Below are positions 1 through 8,456 of a stretch of DNA of 64,000 nt, piece after piece. The position numbers and the translations under genes were made by a program. Numbering within the stretch: position 1 is the stretch's first letter; each line of letters starts with the position of its first letter. The notes under the pieces are model-generated. The model was not told where the DNA came from. It worked only from the letters and a program-made list of their open reading frames with translations, and made no database searches. Origin of the DNA: DATAUD01 sp035511075 (lineage in GTDB: Bacteria > Verrucomicrobiota > Verrucomicrobiia > Limisphaerales > Palsa-1400); NCBI GenBank assembly GCA_035511075.1, contig DATKFW010000155.1:24646-88645 (forward strand). The letters are read 5' to 3'.

Positions 1-707
1 ATCAGCACCGGAACCGCGAGCAGGATCGACCACATTGGCAACCAGCGCCGCCGCTGCCGCCAACAATACGCGAAGATCACCATCAATAAAAACAACACTA
101 TCGTCCAACGCGACCACCCGGTCCACGACCGAAACGCGACATAGATCAAAATGAGAGGCAGATTGAGCCAATGAAACCGGGTCACCAAAAGCCACGCGCA
201 CAGCAGCGGCGCTATCATGAATTGGGCATCGTTAAGATACCCTGTCGAATGGCTCATGATGAACACCCCGTTGGAGGCGCGTTCTCCGGCGGTCTCCGCC
301 CCGCCGCGCGTTGTATAGATGGAGATGGCCAGGTAGGGCAGCAAAATCAGGGTCGTCCATATTAACGCCTGCCGTTGGAGCGGGGTAAAAGACGGCGGCG
401 GTTTCGCCGGGAACCCCACCTGGGATCGTCCAAAGTAAAGGCAGGCTCCCACTAGAGAAACCATCGCCACTGAACTTACGCCCAGTGCCAGAATGAAATC
501 CTCCTCTTCCGGCTTGAATACCATGTATTCCCAGACTGAAGTAAATCCCATGAAGTGAACCAGGAGCGGCCTCGCCACGAACACCAGTCCGTGAAATCCC
601 AGGTAAAGGCCCGCTGGATGAAATACCGATGCTTGACCGCTGCCGAGAAATATCCCCAGTACAGTCAACCACACCAACACCTGCAGAAGGAGCGCCGCTT
701 CAATCAC
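1..707 (-). CDS. Polysaccharide polymerase-like membrane protein (Wzy type), partial
   Basis: The reverse strand is open from a GTG at 707 through the left edge of the window, giving about 235 residues with no stop, so the C-terminus is missing. The product is strongly hydrophobic. It starts MIEAALLLQVLVWLTVLGIF and has further membrane segments around residues 65-80, 100-120 and 150-210. The early pattern of a Pro-containing segment (VFHPAGLYL) followed by RPLLVH resembles the first loops of oligosaccharide repeat-unit polymerases. The start overlaps the end of the upstream glycosyltransferase by 8 bases, so it belongs to the same operon. The position at the end of a cluster that already has a flippase and a Wzc-like protein fits a Wzy polymerase. 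This is inference from topology and context, since Wzy proteins are poorly conserved. An O-antigen ligase-like protein is the main alternative. Confidence 0.6.
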   Translation of the reverse strand, partial: MIEAALLLQVLVWLTVLGIFLGSGQASVFHPAGLYLGFHGLVFVARPLLVHFMGFTSVWEYMVFKPEEEDFILALGVSSVAMVSLVGACLYFGRSQVGFPAKPPPSFTPLQRQALIWTTLILLPYLAISIYTTRGGAETAGERASNGVFIMSHSTGYLNDAQFMIAPLLCAWLLVTRFHWLNLPLILIYVAFRSWTGWSRWTIVLFLLMVIFAYCWRQRRRWLPMWSILLAVPVL

Positions 708-1902
708 GGAAATCAAAAAACTCTCGCGGATTTGACAGGCACGAAACCCACTGCGGGGAAACTGTGGCGTAACCGTACCGCTTTTCCACCCACTCATGGA
801 GACGCCGGCTCTTGATCTCTCCTGCCCGTATTTTTTCGGCCATGGACACAAGCCCCGCTTCGAATTCCTCCCATTTCGTGCCGGTTACGATGACGTCAGG
901 ATTGTCCTGGCCCAATTCCTCCGTTCCGCCCGCCGCCGTCGCCACGAACGGAACTCCGTGCGACATCGCCTCAACCAGCACCAGCGGCAGACCCTCGTCC
1001 AGACTCGGCAGGACCACAAGATCGCTCTCGGCCAGAATTTGCGGCAGGGCGTTCAATTCGTATTCGCCGTGCAGCCGGACCGTCTGGGAGAGTTTCGCGT
1101 CGGAGACAAAGGCGCGAAGTTCCTCAAGCATGTTGCCATCCGAGTCATAGCCGAAAACATCCAGATGCGCCGAAGCCAGCGCCGGATGTGCGCACAGAGC
1201 CCGCCATCGGCGAACCAACTGGTCCGGTCGCTTGTGCGCGACCAATCTACCCAGATACACCACCCGGAGATGGCGTTGCTCACCAACCGCTGATCGCGCG
1301 GGGGGTGGCACGGGGCGGTCAGAGGTCAGGAAAGGAATGACACGAATCGGCTTCTCAGGCCAATACTCGCGCATTCGCTCCGCAACCTTCCTGGAATTGG
1401 CCACCGTCGCGTCAAGGCGTTCGGCACATTGCCCAGCCAGACTGCGCGGCCCGGGCGGCACTACAATTTCATGGTTCACGCTCAGAGTCCCGTGGGGACG
1501 CAGGCGATGCATCAGAAAGTGCGACCGACCGGCCCCGATGCAATAAATCGAACTCGCTTCCCGCGGCGCCAGCCGGGGCCATGCCAGCCGTGAATAAAGC
1601 GCCGACGGTTTGTGCATTTGCCGGATGATCCGGGGTGGCAGATTGAACTTGACCCCCACAGCCTCAAGACTTGCCCGGGACCCCGCGTCCCAGTTCGAGC
1701 CTGTAGCAAAGACCTCGACTCCGATTCCTTGCCGCCGCAAAAGTTGGCAGAGCAACATCAAATGGGTGCGGATGCCACCGAGTCCCAGTATCGTTGCGCT
1801 AACGATCACCCGCCCTCGCTGCTGCAATTTCATTGAACTCATTGAGCTTTGCCGGGCGCTCACGGGATCCGAAGAAATGGTTGACATGCGCATTGGTATC
1901 AA
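700..1902 (-). CDS. GT4-family glycosyltransferase
   Basis: A 400-residue cytosolic or membrane-associated GT-B glycosyltransferase, expected to add a nucleotide-activated sugar to the lipid-linked repeat unit. The N-terminal domain has the glycine-rich acceptor-side motif GLGGIRTHL near residue 41. The C-terminal domain carries RVVYLGRLVAHKRPDQLV and, near residues 298-327, the donor-binding signature LPSLDEGLPLVLVEAMSHG, whose E-x7-E spacing is typical of GT4 enzymes. The longest frame starts at TTG 1902, giving a 4-base TTGA overlap with the upstream methyltransferase stop. ATG codons at 1893 and 1887 are possible starts, because the first 30 residues are low in conservation. The sugar and linkage cannot be read from sequence. 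Confidence 0.88.
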   Translation of the reverse strand: MIPMRMSTISSDPVSARQSSMSSMKLQQRGRVIVSATILGLGGIRTHLMLLCQLLRRQGIGVEVFATGSNWDAGSRASLEAVGVKFNLPPRIIRQMHKPSALYSRLAWPRLAPREASSIYCIGAGRSHFLMHRLRPHGTLSVNHEIVVPPGPRSLAGQCAERLDATVANSRKVAERMREYWPEKPIRVIPFLTSDRPVPPPARSAVGEQRHLRVVYLGRLVAHKRPDQLVRRWRALCAHPALASAHLDVFGYDSDGNMLEELRAFVSDAKLSQTVRLHGEYELNALPQILAESDLVVLPSLDEGLPLVLVEAMSHGVPFVATAAGGTEELGQDNPDVIVTGTKWEEFEAGLVSMAEKIRAGEIKSRRLHEWVEKRYGYATVSPQWVSCLSNPREFFDFRD

Positions 1903-2582
1903 ATTCCCTGCGCGAGTTCACGGGCCACCGCACTCCCGGTGTTTGCCGCCACGATCATCATTGACTTGAAGCTTCGTTTCAGGCGGCCCAAAGTCCACGC
2001 CAAAGAAACCGTCTGTTGGGGAGGTAGCAGCTTGCTCAAAGTGCCAAGGCAAAACGAGTCATAGATATGCGTTTGAACCAATGGCTTCCATCCAGACGCG
2101 TGTAATAAATTGCAGATTGTTTGAAACGTCCAACAATACAGGTGGTTATTGCCGTCCACCTCCACTGTCCTTCGGAAATCTCTTTCGACCGGCAGTATAA
2201 GCAATAGCTGCCCCGTCGATTTCGCGAAACGGCTGAAATTCAACAGATCCTCATAAGGCCGGGGCGAATGCTCCAAAGCGTGCGAGGACAGGATGAAGTC
2301 AAATTTTCCCGCGGGTATCTCCCTCGTGTCCTCATATACAATCCTGCCCTTTTGCGAGATCAAGTTCCGGCTGAATTTGGAAACGTCATAATAATGGGTG
2401 TTTCGGAAAGCCATGCTGACTTGCCCGGTGCCACACCCATAATCAAGGAGAAGGCTTTCTTCCGGAACAGCTCGCACGGTCGTGATGGCTCTCTTCCAAT
2501 AAAGAGCCCGAATGTTGAAGTAATGCTCGTTTTCCAGAAGTCGGCCGTAGCGACCTTCGTAGTAGGCGGAGTTATATTGCAT
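1899..2582 (-). CDS. SAM-dependent class I methyltransferase
   Basis: This 227-residue protein has the Rossmann SAM-binding motif I LLLDYGCGTG at about residues 45-54 and a post-motif segment FDFILSSHALEHSPRP typical of Methyltransf_11/23 enzymes. The following LLLILPVERDFRR strand matches motif III. It lacks a signal peptide and is probably cytosolic. It lies between a secreted SGNH hydrolase gene and a GT4 gene in the exopolysaccharide operon and overlaps the latter by 4 bases, so a role in methylating a sugar or a chain end is likely. O-methylation is inferred from context only. The C-terminal 50 residues are basic and less conserved. Confidence 0.82.
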   Translation of the reverse strand: MQYNSAYYEGRYGRLLENEHYFNIRALYWKRAITTVRAVPEESLLLDYGCGTGQVSMAFRNTHYYDVSKFSRNLISQKGRIVYEDTREIPAGKFDFILSSHALEHSPRPYEDLLNFSRFAKSTGQLLLILPVERDFRRTVEVDGNNHLYCWTFQTICNLLHASGWKPLVQTHIYDSFCLGTLSKLLPPQQTVSLAWTLGRLKRSFKSMMIVAANTGSAVARELAQGI

Positions 2583-2604
2583 GGATCAAATCAATTGCGA
2601 GAGT

Positions 2605-4209
2605 TCACTGCGGGTTGGGCACCAGCCCCGGGCAGTTCCCTGCAACGAACGGCGCCAGATTGGCCGCAAGAAACGCATGCCCGGCCACGGTTGGGTGCGT
2701 TCCGTCCGAACCAATAAAAATAGGGGCGTTGCCACTGCCCGGAACGCTGTAGTAACCCGTGATCCAGGGGTTCGGGTTGTTGCCCGCCGGCTGTATGAAC
2801 GGCAATCCGGCGGCATTGGCGGCCGCCTCGATCGCCTCCGATCCGGCAATCTCATTTGTGTCCACCGGAATTGAGCGCGGCCACCACGGACCAACCACCA
2901 GAATCGTGCTCGAGGGCAGCGCCTCCGTCAGCGTGGCGTAAAGCTCACTGGCGGCGGCATAGAGTTGATTTGACGGGTAGCCCAGATCGTTGATACCGCC
3001 CGCCACCATTACAATGTCGGGATTATTTGAAATCACATCGGATTGGACGCGCGCCTGAAAATTCACGTAATTTCCATCGCTGTTGGCAATATAACCGGTC
3101 CCCCCGCTGCCGGAGGGCCAGACGTCGAGATTGACATAATAGTTCATCAAATCCGACGGGAAGGTTTGCGTGGTGCTGATTCCATTGGCGCCATCGGTGT
3201 AAGAATCGCCAAGCACGATCATGCGTTTGTAGGCATACGGTTCTCCACATATCCAGCCGCTGGTCGCCGGGTAATACACCGCCGTAACCGTCCCGCCTGA
3301 TTGGTTCACTCGAATTCGCCTTTGTGCCGAACTCGCGAATGTGTACCTGATATAATACGTGCTTCCGTCACTAGGCAGGCTCGTCATGACGGGCAACGAT
3401 GAACCATCCAGATTAAGAAAGACCGTCTGGCCGTACCCGGTTTCTTGAATGACAAACTCCTGTCCCACTATTCCAAAAGCAAAACCAAGTGTCGCCGTGC
3501 CATCGGTTGGCGCTGTTCCGGCTACCTGGTTGGGTTGATACAAATACGGTTTGGATCGAAAAAAGGTAAACAGCCCATTTGTCAGAACGTAGGCGTCGGC
3601 GACCGCGCAATTTGTCCCGTACGGGTTTGTATTCGTATAAATTGTGACGCTCGCTACATCAGGATACACACTTGACGCTCCGTAGATGGCCGGATTCGTG
3701 GTGGTAATCGAACCAGTGAACGCGCCGGCAAAGCTGTTGGAGCCGTTGACAAAGGAAACAGCGTTCGTGTAAACGCCGCTAAACTGGCTGGAAGAAAGCA
3801 CCCCGGTCAGTTGAGTTGTCGGTAAAGTTCCGGTCAGATTTCCCGCCGCCCCGGCGAAAATCGCCGACGGCGCGGGCGTGATCTCCTGCCTTGGACTCAG
3901 CCCGATGAATGTCCCGCTGGAGTTGCTCCGGACGCCGATTTGCAACCAGTAATTGCTCCCGCTGAAAACATTGCCGAAGTCCAGCGTCACGGCGAACAAG
4001 CCATTGCTGACCGTCGTCGCTTCGTTGGTGACCGTCGCGCCTACCTGGTTTCCATTGGTGCTGCCGTCGTAGATGGAAAATTCCATATCATAAGCCCCGT
4101 TGACAGGATTGCCGCCGGCGTTGAGCAGTCCTTGATACGTGAACGCCGTCCCCTGTCCGAAAGCGCAGGTGCCCATCGCCCACAACACCAGCAAAAATTT
4201 CATATTCAC
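2605..4209 (-). CDS. Secreted SGNH/GDSL hydrolase with N-terminal beta-rich module
   Basis: A 534-residue exported protein. A short signal peptide (MKFLLVLWAMGTCAFGQG) is followed by a module of about 100 residues starting FTYQGLLNAGGNPVNGAYD and ending LSPRQEITPAPSAIFA, a recurrent N-terminal unit of secreted verrucomicrobial proteins. The C-terminal half is an SGNH hydrolase: block I is RMIVLGDSYTDGANG (nucleophile Ser), block III contains GGINDLG, and block V is GSDGTHPTVAGHAF with the Asp-His pair. Such enzymes remove or transfer acyl, often acetyl, groups on carbohydrates. The setting in an exopolysaccharide operon suggests editing of polymer acylation outside the cytoplasm, which is inference. 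The frame opens at GTG 4209, overlapping the upstream stop by 4 bases, but ATG 4203 gives the better signal peptide. Confidence 0.85.
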   Translation of the reverse strand: MNMKFLLVLWAMGTCAFGQGTAFTYQGLLNAGGNPVNGAYDMEFSIYDGSTNGNQVGATVTNEATTVSNGLFAVTLDFGNVFSGSNYWLQIGVRSNSSGTFIGLSPRQEITPAPSAIFAGAAGNLTGTLPTTQLTGVLSSSQFSGVYTNAVSFVNGSNSFAGAFTGSITTTNPAIYGASSVYPDVASVTIYTNTNPYGTNCAVADAYVLTNGLFTFFRSKPYLYQPNQVAGTAPTDGTATLGFAFGIVGQEFVIQETGYGQTVFLNLDGSSLPVMTSLPSDGSTYYIRYTFASSAQRRIRVNQSGGTVTAVYYPATSGWICGEPYAYKRMIVLGDSYTDGANGISTTQTFPSDLMNYYVNLDVWPSGSGGTGYIANSDGNYVNFQARVQSDVISNNPDIVMVAGGINDLGYPSNQLYAAASELYATLTEALPSSTILVVGPWWPRSIPVDTNEIAGSEAIEAAANAAGLPFIQPAGNNPNPWITGYYSVPGSGNAPIFIGSDGTHPTVAGHAFLAANLAPFVAGNCPGLVPNPQ

Positions 4210-5546
4210 AGTTTGTCAGCCGATTCCCATGGCCGACGCACGGCTTGACCCGCCTTTGACATGCAATCGCGCCGTTCGCGGACCAGTTGATTGATCATCG
4301 CCGCATTCGAGGGCAAGCCATAGTTCTTTACGCTTTGGAGGGCATTGTGAGACATCTCCCTCAGCAACCCCCGATCCCCCTCCACCCTCCCAAGCGCATC
4401 CGCCAGCGCCCGTCCGTCGCGAACGGGAACAATCAGCCCATCGACGCCATCGGTGACTACCCGACCGCAATTCGGTGTTGTCACCACCGGCAATCCGTGC
4501 GCCATCGCTTCGAGTTGCGTGACGGCAAACCCATCGGAAATGGTCGGAAGAACAAAGACATGCGCCTGCCTGTAAACCTCAGCCAGCCGGTCACGCGTGA
4601 TGCGCCCAAGCACCTTGATATTCCGCGGGAAGGATTCAACGGCCTCGCGGCTGATTGCTAACGGGCCAGCCAGCAAGAATTCAATGTCGCGCCCCTCCAA
4701 CAAGCGCGCCGCCTCCACCAGATACTGGATGCCTTTGCGGATGACCACGCTGCCCAGCCACAGCGCTTTAAGAGTCCCCACAGGATTAATCGGTTGCGGA
4801 GCTTCTTTACGCGGAAGGTCCAATGCCAGGGGAACAGTGATGATTTTTTCCGCGGGAACACCTTGTTGAACCAGCGCCTGCTTGGACCACTCCGAATTAA
4901 CCAGCACGGCGTCGGCCGCTTTCCACTCAGCCTCGATGCGTTTCCAATACTCCTCGGTGATCCGGCCGCGGACCTTCGCCCACCCCGGCCAGCGCTCCAT
5001 CTCCTCCAAAATCATTTCTTCCTCGACGCGGGCGGGATCCACCTGGTCCACCACGGTGAAAACGCGCCGCTTTTTCAGCGCCTCAATCACTTCGAGGCAG
5101 TTGCTGTTGAATCCAAAGAAACAATCCCGATCCGGATTCGTGTCAACCCTCTCCAGGTGCTCGCGAACCCGAAGCGCATACCAGCGACCGAACCGGCAGT
5201 ACTCTTTCGATGCTTCTTCGGGCGTGGTGTTCGCGTGCCTGAGTTGGTTCCACGCTCTGGACATGATCGCCTCGAAGTTAAAGGAAACGACGAGATTTCC
5301 GGGAATCTCAGGATGGAACCGGGTTGCCAATGCTCTCGCTCCGGCAGGCCCCCGCTTTAACAATCCGCGTCCCCACCGGCACCAGATATCCGAATACATG
5401 ATCCGCAACTTTCCCAACCGGTAAAAGGCCAGAGGGACACTGTAGGTCTGCCGCGATCCTTCCTGGGCGACAATCCACCGCAAACGCCGCGACTCGGGAA
5501 TCGGCTCGACGTGAGGTAGAACTGGCGGTTGGAGCGTTGCGGACAT
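4206..5546 (-). CDS. GT4-family glycosyltransferase
   Basis: A 446-residue GT-B glycosyltransferase. The N-terminal half contains ADAVLVNSEWSKQALVQQGV, the usual transition segment before the second Rossmann domain. The C-terminal half has LKALWLGSVVIRKGIQYLVEA and the donor site VLPTISDGFAVTQLEAMAHG. The last residue of that signature region is followed by LPVVTTPNCG, as in classical family members. It starts one base after the flippase stop and overlaps the SGNH hydrolase start by 4 bases, so it is clearly operonic. It should act on the cytoplasmic face of the membrane to extend the undecaprenyl-linked repeat unit. The specificity is unknown. Confidence 0.88.
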   Translation of the reverse strand: MSATLQPPVLPHVEPIPESRRLRWIVAQEGSRQTYSVPLAFYRLGKLRIMYSDIWCRWGRGLLKRGPAGARALATRFHPEIPGNLVVSFNFEAIMSRAWNQLRHANTTPEEASKEYCRFGRWYALRVREHLERVDTNPDRDCFFGFNSNCLEVIEALKKRRVFTVVDQVDPARVEEEMILEEMERWPGWAKVRGRITEEYWKRIEAEWKAADAVLVNSEWSKQALVQQGVPAEKIITVPLALDLPRKEAPQPINPVGTLKALWLGSVVIRKGIQYLVEAARLLEGRDIEFLLAGPLAISREAVESFPRNIKVLGRITRDRLAEVYRQAHVFVLPTISDGFAVTQLEAMAHGLPVVTTPNCGRVVTDGVDGLIVPVRDGRALADALGRVEGDRGLLREMSHNALQSVKNYGLPSNAAMINQLVRERRDCMSKAGQAVRRPWESADKL

Positions 5547-5547
5547 A

Positions 5548-6966
5548 TTATCCGGATCTCGCGGGTTCCGAGCCGCGAAGCTCGATCGAAGCTGCGGAAG
5601 CCTTTGAAAGAAGACGGCGAACCAGGAGCCATTGCCAAATTACCAATGCAAACGCCGCCAGCACATGGGAGGTCGCCAGACCGACAGCCTTGTAGGTCGG
5701 AACCAAAAGGAAGCATCCCAGAATCAGCGCGGTCGCCCACAAAGCGTTGAATGCCATTTCCATCCACGCCCTGCCGGTTGCCTGCATGGCCCTCGAAAAC
5801 AGGTTCGCCGCCGCAGTCACGGCTGTGCCGAACACGGCCAGCAGGAAGACTGGCACTCCACGGCGAAAACCTGGACCGTACCAATCCAGTATGACCGTGG
5901 CCAGCAAAGAGATCGGCACCGAAAGCACTAGAGCCGTGCCCACGTTGATCACCATGTTACGGCGAAGCAATTTCTCGAACTCGGCGCGGTTGCCGGCATG
6001 ATACAGGCTGGAAAACATCGGCACCAAAACACCCGTCATCGTTGCTGGCAGGAAAATCAGGAAATTCCGCCACTGTCCGGCCGCATTCATCAGCGCCACT
6101 TCTCTAAAGCCCTCCTTTTGATGTGCCAGAAAGGTGGAGCAAATCCAGTTTACAGGCCCAACGAGCGTGCTGGAAAGGAAAGCCGGCAGGCTGAAACGCC
6201 AGAGGATGCTAAAATCGCGCAAGTCCAGCGCATAGCAGAGCTTTACCCCTCTCTTGCCCGCTTCTTGCGCCAGCGCCCAATGGCCGATCGCGCAGCCCAG
6301 CGCGATTTGCACAACGTTGCCCCACACTGCCCCCTCCAGCCTGCCGGTGTAAGCGCAAACAACCAGCAGCGGAGTGCCCAGGATCGCGCCCACCCAGTTC
6401 ACGTGCGCCACTCGTTTAAACGCTTCGAAGCCCCCAAGAGCCCCCGAATAGACACCCTGGAGTGTGCTGAAAAGAACCAGAAGTGAGCCTGCTCGGAGCA
6501 GCGGCGCCAGTTTGGGCGCGGCCAGCGTGTACGTCGCCACCCACGGCGCAAAAAGCACCAGGGCCGCCCCGGCAATCAAACCTCCGGCGGCGGCCACGGT
6601 TAAAATCAATCCCACGACACGCCCGCAGCGGACTGGATGCAGCTCGCGCAGTTCCGCCACATATTTTGTCGCCGTAATTCCCAGGCCAAGCCCGGCAAAA
6701 GTGCCGAACAACCCAACCGTGCTTTGAATCATCGTGAACTCTCCAAAGGCGTTGATTCCAAGCATCCGCGCCACTATTATGGAGCTTACGACCCCCAACC
6801 CGCGCGCAATGACCGCCCCGACAAAAGACCAAAAAACACCACGCGCCAGCCGCACCGACAGCGGTGAAGCCCGAAAGCGCAGCCATAACGGCTCAAGGAA
6901 ATTAGGAGACGTGGCGGCGATCCAACTACCAATACGTTCGGTCGTCACTTTGCGGAGTGGAATCAA
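5548..6966 (-). CDS. Wzx-like polysaccharide flippase (MOP superfamily)
   Basis: This is a 472-residue polytopic membrane protein with about 12-14 hydrophobic segments, starting LARGVFWSFVGAVIARGLGVVSSIIVARMLG, the characteristic first helix pair of polysaccharide transporters. The charged GINAFGEFTMIQSTVG segment after helix 2 is also typical. It is expected to translocate undecaprenyl-diphosphate-linked oligosaccharides across the inner membrane. Its presence with a sugar-phosphate transferase, a Wzc-like protein and a polymerase-like protein defines a Wzx/Wzy-dependent pathway. The apparent start is a TTG (6966). The internal GTG or ATG choices would shorten only the polar N-terminus. Confidence 0.87.
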   Translation of the reverse strand: MIPLRKVTTERIGSWIAATSPNFLEPLWLRFRASPLSVRLARGVFWSFVGAVIARGLGVVSSIIVARMLGINAFGEFTMIQSTVGLFGTFAGLGLGITATKYVAELRELHPVRCGRVVGLILTVAAAGGLIAGAALVLFAPWVATYTLAAPKLAPLLRAGSLLVLFSTLQGVYSGALGGFEAFKRVAHVNWVGAILGTPLLVVCAYTGRLEGAVWGNVVQIALGCAIGHWALAQEAGKRGVKLCYALDLRDFSILWRFSLPAFLSSTLVGPVNWICSTFLAHQKEGFREVALMNAAGQWRNFLIFLPATMTGVLVPMFSSLYHAGNRAEFEKLLRRNMVINVGTALVLSVPISLLATVILDWYGPGFRRGVPVFLLAVFGTAVTAAANLFSRAMQATGRAWMEMAFNALWATALILGCFLLVPTYKAVGLATSHVLAAFALVIWQWLLVRRLLSKASAASIELRGSEPARSG

Positions 6967-6994
6967 TCTATCGCGCTGCGGACACAGGCAGGCG

Positions 6995-8362
6995 CTAATT
7001 GGGCGGCGTTACTACGTGGAAATTGGTTGGCGCGGGCAGGCCATACCCATAACCCGAGGCCGGAAAATAATCGTAGTTCGTGATCGAGGATAATATGGGC
7101 GGTCCGGAGACGGTCATCACAAGGGCGCCGTTCCGCCTTAGATTGAAAATCTGCGGGCCTGGCGCGAAGGGAGTCTCCAACTGTTGCAGTCCGGCGGCCA
7201 GCGAGTTTGTGACCAGGTTCGTTCCCGACGTGATCTCCAGTTGGGCAGGCGCGGTCAGAAATAGGGTATTGTATATCACGTCGGCGACCGGGCCGTTAAA
7301 TGCGGTTACAGGGATGTCATTGGAGGCCACCAGATTTGTCGAATGTATTCGGTAGAAATAGTACAACGCATCCTGATTCCTCGGCGGTTCCTGGCCGGTT
7401 TTATACCACGCAATATAACGCTTGGACAATTCAAGGTAACCCGAATGACAATAACGATACGGCGTTTGGGCCGGCGACTCATATTGGCCCGGATTGTTTA
7501 TCGGCGTGCTGTAAGTGCTCTCTCCGAAATCATTCCAAGTGACAATTTCCACCCAGTCCGGTTGATTCGTGATGATCCACATCCATTGGGCGACCGTTCC
7601 CTCGCCTCCCTGGCTTTCAAAGTACGGCCGGCCGGCGGCTGGCTGCGCGTTACCCCAATAGGTGGGGCTATAGCCGCCCATGAAAAGTTTCCCGCCACTC
7701 TGGCATGCCTGTTCGTAAGACGCGTTGCCATTCGTGACGGTTGAAATCGTCCCCGCCGCAAAATAGAATAGTCCGTTCAAGATTCCATTATACTCCGCGA
7801 CTACATTGCTGATGGAGGCATAATTCATCGGGGTCCCCGGCGCCCGCAGAAAATACGGCACAAAAAAGACGCTTATTCCCTCGTTCGCCAGCGCCGGGAA
7901 AACACTGTTTTGCCAGTCCACGCTGCTCTGGCCCGACGTTGAAACCACCAGTTTGCCTTGATAGCGAAAGGAGTTGCTGCTGGAGGCGTGGGAACTAATC
8001 ATCGCCACGATGTCAGTCACATTGGTCTCGTCAACGGAGAAGAAGAGCTTGAAACCCGTTCCCAATTGCTCGGCGGCCTGGTACATCAAGTTAACATTGG
8101 TCTGGTAATACCAGTCCGGCCCAACCCATTCCCCACAATTCAAAGCGAACCCATCCACTCCTGCCGCCTGAGCGTCCAGGATGTCCTGCTCGAAACCGGC
8201 CAATGTCTCCCCGTAGTCGTCGTAACAAACCATGTAGTGAGCAAAAACAAAATGGTTGGTGCTGACGGAGGCCAGCAGGCGCGGAGCAGCCAGTTGCAGC
8301 AAAAGAAAAACCGGCAAAATGATCGCACCTGTCTGCCACCGGTTATACCGCCTCGGCGTCAT
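6995..8362 (-). CDS. Secreted GH71-like glycoside hydrolase
   Basis: A 455-residue protein with a signal peptide (hydrophobic stretch IILPVFLLLQLAAPRLLA). The N-terminal barrel starts FVFAHYMVCYDDYGETLAGF, then has DILDAQAAGVDGFALNCGEW and FKLFFSVDETNVTD, the order and wording seen in GH71 alpha-1,3-glucanases (VFAHFMVG...DI..A..AGIDAFALN...FKLFISFD). The acidic residues in FALNCGEW and FFSVDETN are candidate catalytic or substrate-binding residues. A second conserved piece is EIVTWNDFGESTY, matching the W-N-D-[FY]-G-E-S motif of the family. The gene lies inside an exopolysaccharide operon, so it may trim or release the polymer made by its neighbours. That role and the alpha-1,3-glucan specificity are inference. 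Confidence 0.8.
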   Translation of the reverse strand: MTPRRYNRWQTGAIILPVFLLLQLAAPRLLASVSTNHFVFAHYMVCYDDYGETLAGFEQDILDAQAAGVDGFALNCGEWVGPDWYYQTNVNLMYQAAEQLGTGFKLFFSVDETNVTDIVAMISSHASSSNSFRYQGKLVVSTSGQSSVDWQNSVFPALANEGISVFFVPYFLRAPGTPMNYASISNVVAEYNGILNGLFYFAAGTISTVTNGNASYEQACQSGGKLFMGGYSPTYWGNAQPAAGRPYFESQGGEGTVAQWMWIITNQPDWVEIVTWNDFGESTYSTPINNPGQYESPAQTPYRYCHSGYLELSKRYIAWYKTGQEPPRNQDALYYFYRIHSTNLVASNDIPVTAFNGPVADVIYNTLFLTAPAQLEITSGTNLVTNSLAAGLQQLETPFAPGPQIFNLRRNGALVMTVSGPPILSSITNYDYFPASGYGYGLPAPTNFHVVTPPN

Positions 8363-8456
8363 GTTCTTATGAAGTCGACGTCATGGATTTCAGATCGTCG
8401 CGCCAATCCTGGGTCTCAAAAAGCCAGGAGGCTTGCTCCCGCCTGTTCATGATCCT

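Noticed and set aside
232..672. Open frame of 146 residues on the minus strand, without recognisable domains
   Set aside because: A different minus-strand frame runs open from 707 to the window edge, is rich in membrane segments and overlaps the upstream glycosyltransferase gene in operon fashion; the 146-residue frame is its shadow.
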